A DNA stretch of 32,380 nucleotides from the IMG/VR virus record IMGVR_UViG_3300042691_045822, positions 1 to 32,380 of that record; one strand, written 5' to 3'. Positions 30,701 to 32,380 of the stretch are shown here, in pieces (within the stretch, counting starts at the first letter, position 1; the number at the start of each line of letters is the position of its first letter). This DNA comes from a virus. The notes beneath the pieces are model-generated. The model had not been told where the DNA came from and searched no databases. It saw only the letters and a list, made by a program, of their open reading frames with translations. A program made the translations under genes and the position numbers.

Positions 30701-31122
30701 CAGTAGACGGTGCGATAATCATTGATAGAGGCTCAAGTGCAAGCGTTGAAATCCGCTGGAACGAGACCCTTGATAGATGGGAAGCCACGGCCGACGGAAC
30801 AAACTATACACAAATAGCCGCTGGCGCAAAAATGACCATAGGCGACACGCCTCCACCATCTCCAGCAAATGGGGACTTCTGGTTCGAGTCTGACTCAGCG
30901 ATTACCTTTGTTTACTATGACTCGTACTGGATTGAAATCGGTGCATCTGGCATTGGTGCGGTAACAACAGCATCCGCGCCGTCAAATGCGGCAAATGGTC
31001 AGATTTGGTTCAAGAGTACAACCAATGAAATGTTTGTCTATTATGACGGTGTTTGGGTATTGGTAAATAGCACAACTAGCACTAGCGATATTGAAGTTGC
31101 GTCTATTATGGGAGTGTATTAA
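27745..31122 (+). CDS. modular tail-fibre protein B, 1125 aa, Mtd-like N-terminus
   Basis: Residues 1-50 (FRRDTSSNWSTTNPVLSAGE, NKIKLGNGATSWNSLPY) match the N-terminal domain of the phage major-tropism-determinant/hyaluronidase family. Four copies of the ~50-aa module shared with fibre A follow, with one VGGDLTVNGTTTTLNTETL block and one diverged relative at about 950-1000 (KIVLNAGTTGAPTVDG). A stretch of 27 tetrapeptides (GNVT type) lies at about residues 526-633. A DTLTNKTLTSPTITG phrase, known from many fibres, precedes the last module. Two short IWFKSTTNEMFVYYDGVW-like repeats end the protein, which suits a glycan-binding tip. GGAGG lies nine bases upstream of the ATG. Confidence 0.8.
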   Translation: MAYKKILFRRDTSSNWSTTNPVLSAGEIGLETNTNKIKLGNGATSWNSLPYFYGYIGAASINDLNDVTITDAQSGDVLRWNGSAWVNDPINLATDTIGAFVQNLVEGTGVTITNNTGENATPTIAIGQAVATSSSVTFARLETSGNVVVGGDLTVNGTTTTLNTETLSVEDNIVVLNSGATGAPTLDAGIEVERGSSTNVALKWNESADRWELTNNGSSYSPIITSSLLEERLWDDHSHPAVRVAQTTAFSASIIYVAGTADLDGGYGIGAYIEKATNGTLQIDGVNVVEGDRILVSNQTDAKINGIYNVTSPGSASTKWKLTRSSDFNSSLQYSITPGEYVTAYEGTDNGARSYIVVSTGTGTNGVHVIGTDDITFSEMSGTATLIAGTGIKFGGNEISSDLLAGAGLALTDNVFSMETISSSVVVSASTARTFVKDITVDSYGRVADFETAEIAIINLGTDTSGNYMSDVTQGTGVTITHTPGEGSNATIAIGQDVGISASVQFEAVQATSITAQSVSAPTFTGNVVGGVTGNVDGNVTGNVTGNLFGNVTGDVLGNVTGLHIGNVTGNVQGNLTGNVSGSVSGNVVGNLTGNVTGDVTGNTTGTHFGNVTGNLIGNVTGSVDGSISGNAATVSSISNHALDSLSDVTASSPTSGQYLKWNGSAWVPDIIDLSADTSGNFVSSINAGTGVSLTNGVAQEAGNPTISIGQAIGATDSPSFANMYLGNAQVDAQQITYNSGTGLATVTAVNHGLTVGARITVTGATQSGYNGTYSITSVPVSSTFTYQPAVGPSANIASGPFLVYVAGALTFEGSTGDSFETTIVAVDPTEDRIISLPDATTQLVGRDTTDTLTNKTLTSPTITGVSPVITLGGDLSGSVTLTDLGNGTLTAAIQPNSVALGTDTTGSYVANLVQGTGVTITNNSGEGATPTIAIAQDVATSASVTFDTITVTNLFATNSQSSNASELNVSDSKIVLNAGTTGAPTVDGAIIIDRGSSASVEIRWNETLDRWEATADGTNYTQIAAGAKMTIGDTPPPSPANGDFWFESDSAITFVYYDSYWIEIGASGIGAVTTASAPSNAANGQIWFKSTTNEMFVYYDGVWVLVNSTTSTSDIEVASIMGVY
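29320..29643 (+). repeat. 27 uninterrupted tetrapeptide (12-bp) repeats within fibre B
   Basis: Every fourth residue is Gly from GNVV to GNAA. The consensus is G-N-V-T, with Asp or Ser at position 2 and Leu or Ile at position 3 in some units. GLHI-GNVT and GTHF-GNVT recur about 11 units apart. The strict 12-bp period is kept at DNA level, but codons vary, so units are not identical. Confidence 0.9.
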
Positions 31123-31138
31123 ATGACTGGAGCAATCA

Positions 31139-31444
31139 ATGGCTAATACGGCTACAGCGCTTTTTAGGGGTGCTGCAACAACTAATACTGGGACAACTCT
31201 TTACACCGTACCGTCAGCGACAACTGCGGTAGTGACAAATGTGGTTGTCACAAATACGGCATCATCAGATGGTACGTTCACCCTTGCCCTCGATGATGTA
31301 TCGTTTGCCTCTGCCGTAACAATCCCAGCAAAAGGTATTGTCACGCTTGATATCCGACAGGTTCTCGCCGCTACAGAAACAATCAAGGGCGGAGCAAATT
31401 CCACTTCTATAAACTTCCACATCAGTGGAATGGAGATTGCATAA
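31139..31444 (+). CDS. virion structural protein, 101 aa
   Basis: The protein is a single beta-sandwich-like domain: LYTVPSATTAVVTNVVVTNT (residues 21-40), GTFTLALDDVSFASAV (45-60), IPAKGIVTLDIRQVLAATETIKGGA (62-86) and a final NFHISGMEIA. The same pattern of phrases is common in short structural proteins near fibre genes in phages. The TAA of this gene overlaps the ATG of the last gene (TAATG). Its role is presumably in the tail or fibre base. Confidence 0.65.
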   Translation: MANTATALFRGAATTNTGTTLYTVPSATTAVVTNVVVTNTASSDGTFTLALDDVSFASAVTIPAKGIVTLDIRQVLAATETIKGGANSTSINFHISGMEIA

Positions 31445-32380
31445 TGGCTGCTAATTCAATACCCGCTGGTCTAACGCCGATTACCCCAGAGGAAGTCCTC
31501 TATGACCCGGTTCAAAAGCTGCGCGTGTCTCAGCCTCAGGCCCTTATCGACACTGACTTTGAATACGGTACACAGATTTCCAAGTGGGAAAACGTAATAA
31601 CTGTCGGCAATAGACCGTTTGTGTATGACCAAGCATCGCCAATTTCCGGTATTACTGCAATCACGATGAACACTTCATCACGAACAGTAACTGTCTCTCT
31701 TCCGAGCACAACCGGCATAGCGGTTGGAACTCCAATCTCTGTGAGGGACACGTATCTTGCTATTGCGAACGGAAACTATCTTGTCGAGTCCGTGACGCTC
31801 AACACTTCGTTCACTTATACAGCCAAAGCGGTTAACACCGGAACAGTCACGTCAATTCTCGATTCTAACAAGACGGTTATTTTTACTGGAGCAATTTTCA
31901 CTGGAGCTCAAATTGGCGGCGCACCAACAGTTTCGTATACTGGTAACGCCGTAACGGTCACAACAACAATCCCGCACGGTCTGTCATTGGGCAATGAGGT
32001 TGCCATCACGGGAGTTACAACCACTGGCTCGAACCCACCAAACGGCTCGAACTTCGTAGCAAGAATTGTCAGTGCGACACAGTTTGTTATCTATGTTCCG
32101 CAGACGCCTACTGGAACATTGACTTCATCTTCTGCTGCGGTCTACTGCGTTCCATCGGGTCAGTTCCTGCATAGGCCATTTGACGGTGGAGTTATTTTCT
32201 CAAATAACGGAACCTCAAACTATGAAGCAGCGATTCGTCAAACTAGACGATATTTCCGCTATCAGTCGGGTAAGGGTGTTCAGATGTCATCTGGAACTTT
32301 GCTTAAGCCAGCACTCCAAGTGGACTCATTGACATACTCTGCCGGGAGCGGTCTCGTAACTGTTCAGACCAAGGAAAAGC
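31444..32380 (+). CDS. virion structural protein, partial (runs off right edge)
   Basis: The frame opens at an ATG at 31444 and stays open for 312 codons to the window edge. The N-terminus has EEVLYDPVQKLRVSQPQALI, then beta-rich Ig-like parts with SRTVTVSLPSTTGIAVG and a HGLSLGNEVAITGV phrase, related to HGLTVGARITVTGA in fibre B. Later FLHRPFDGGVIFSNNG and RQTRRYFRYQSGKGVQMSSG match a recurrent phage tail protein pattern found in marine and freshwater phages. The remaining C-terminus is not visible. Confidence 0.75.
   Translation, partial: MAANSIPAGLTPITPEEVLYDPVQKLRVSQPQALIDTDFEYGTQISKWENVITVGNRPFVYDQASPISGITAITMNTSSRTVTVSLPSTTGIAVGTPISVRDTYLAIANGNYLVESVTLNTSFTYTAKAVNTGTVTSILDSNKTVIFTGAIFTGAQIGGAPTVSYTGNAVTVTTTIPHGLSLGNEVAITGVTTTGSNPPNGSNFVARIVSATQFVIYVPQTPTGTLTSSSAAVYCVPSGQFLHRPFDGGVIFSNNGTSNYEAAIRQTRRYFRYQSGKGVQMSSGTLLKPALQVDSLTYSAGSGLVTVQTKEK

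Overview
This window looks like part of a tailed bacteriophage genome (Caudoviricetes) that infects an actinobacterium. It is moderately AT-rich and its genes are packed tightly, with many ATGA and TAATG stop/start overlaps. The actinobacterial assignment is inferred from a WhiB-type N-terminus at the left edge, a proteasome/HslV-like peptidase, ThyX, and several promoters whose TANNNT -10 box lies 6-7 bases from the start codon, as in actinobacterial leaderless mRNAs. The Thr/Pro-rich linkers of the large surface protein are also common in freshwater Actinobacteria and Acidimicrobiia. No terminase, portal, capsid, tape-measure, integrase or replication gene is present, so this is an internal segment.

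Left part (1-7000), read mostly leftward: partial WhiB-like gene, Ntn-hydrolase peptidase, four tRNA or tRNA-like genes (Thr-TGT, an aberrant one with an 8-nt anticodon loop, Asn-GTT, Arg-TCT), a GT32-like glycosyltransferase, a four-cysteine protein, thyX, a metallophosphoesterase coupled to a small HTH gene, a divergent winged-helix regulator, a 2OG-Fe(II) oxygenase, a thermonuclease and a 47-aa membrane peptide. A short rightward island (7052-7354) carries one or two small ORFs and ends in a hairpin between convergent genes.

Lysis and envelope part (7355-14877), read leftward: a coupled run made of an endolysin (VanY-type peptidase plus peptidoglycan-binding domain), small membrane proteins, a zinc-ribbon protein, an unlisted 41-aa Cys-rich metallothionein-like ORF, a lipoprotein and a holin-like protein. 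Upstream of it lie an SGNH hydrolase and a 1217-aa secreted, membrane-anchored surface protein with a beta-helix, an FnIII-like domain and helical repeats.

Accessory part (14944-18748): a rightward glutathione-peroxidase-like gene, then a leftward cassette (147-aa unknown, GT4-like glycosyltransferase, PhyH-type dioxygenase, methyltransferase) that suggests glycan or small-molecule modification.

Right part (18862-32380), read rightward: an r1t-type holin, then virion/tail genes. These include an 836-aa Ser/Ala/Thr fibre made of about forty 18-20-aa repeats, two long modular fibre proteins sharing a ~50-aa module (eight copies in all), an adhesin-like protein with a DUF1566/Lcl-like domain, connector-like small proteins and a structural protein that runs off the right edge.

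All family assignments come from reading motifs in the translations. No database search was run.
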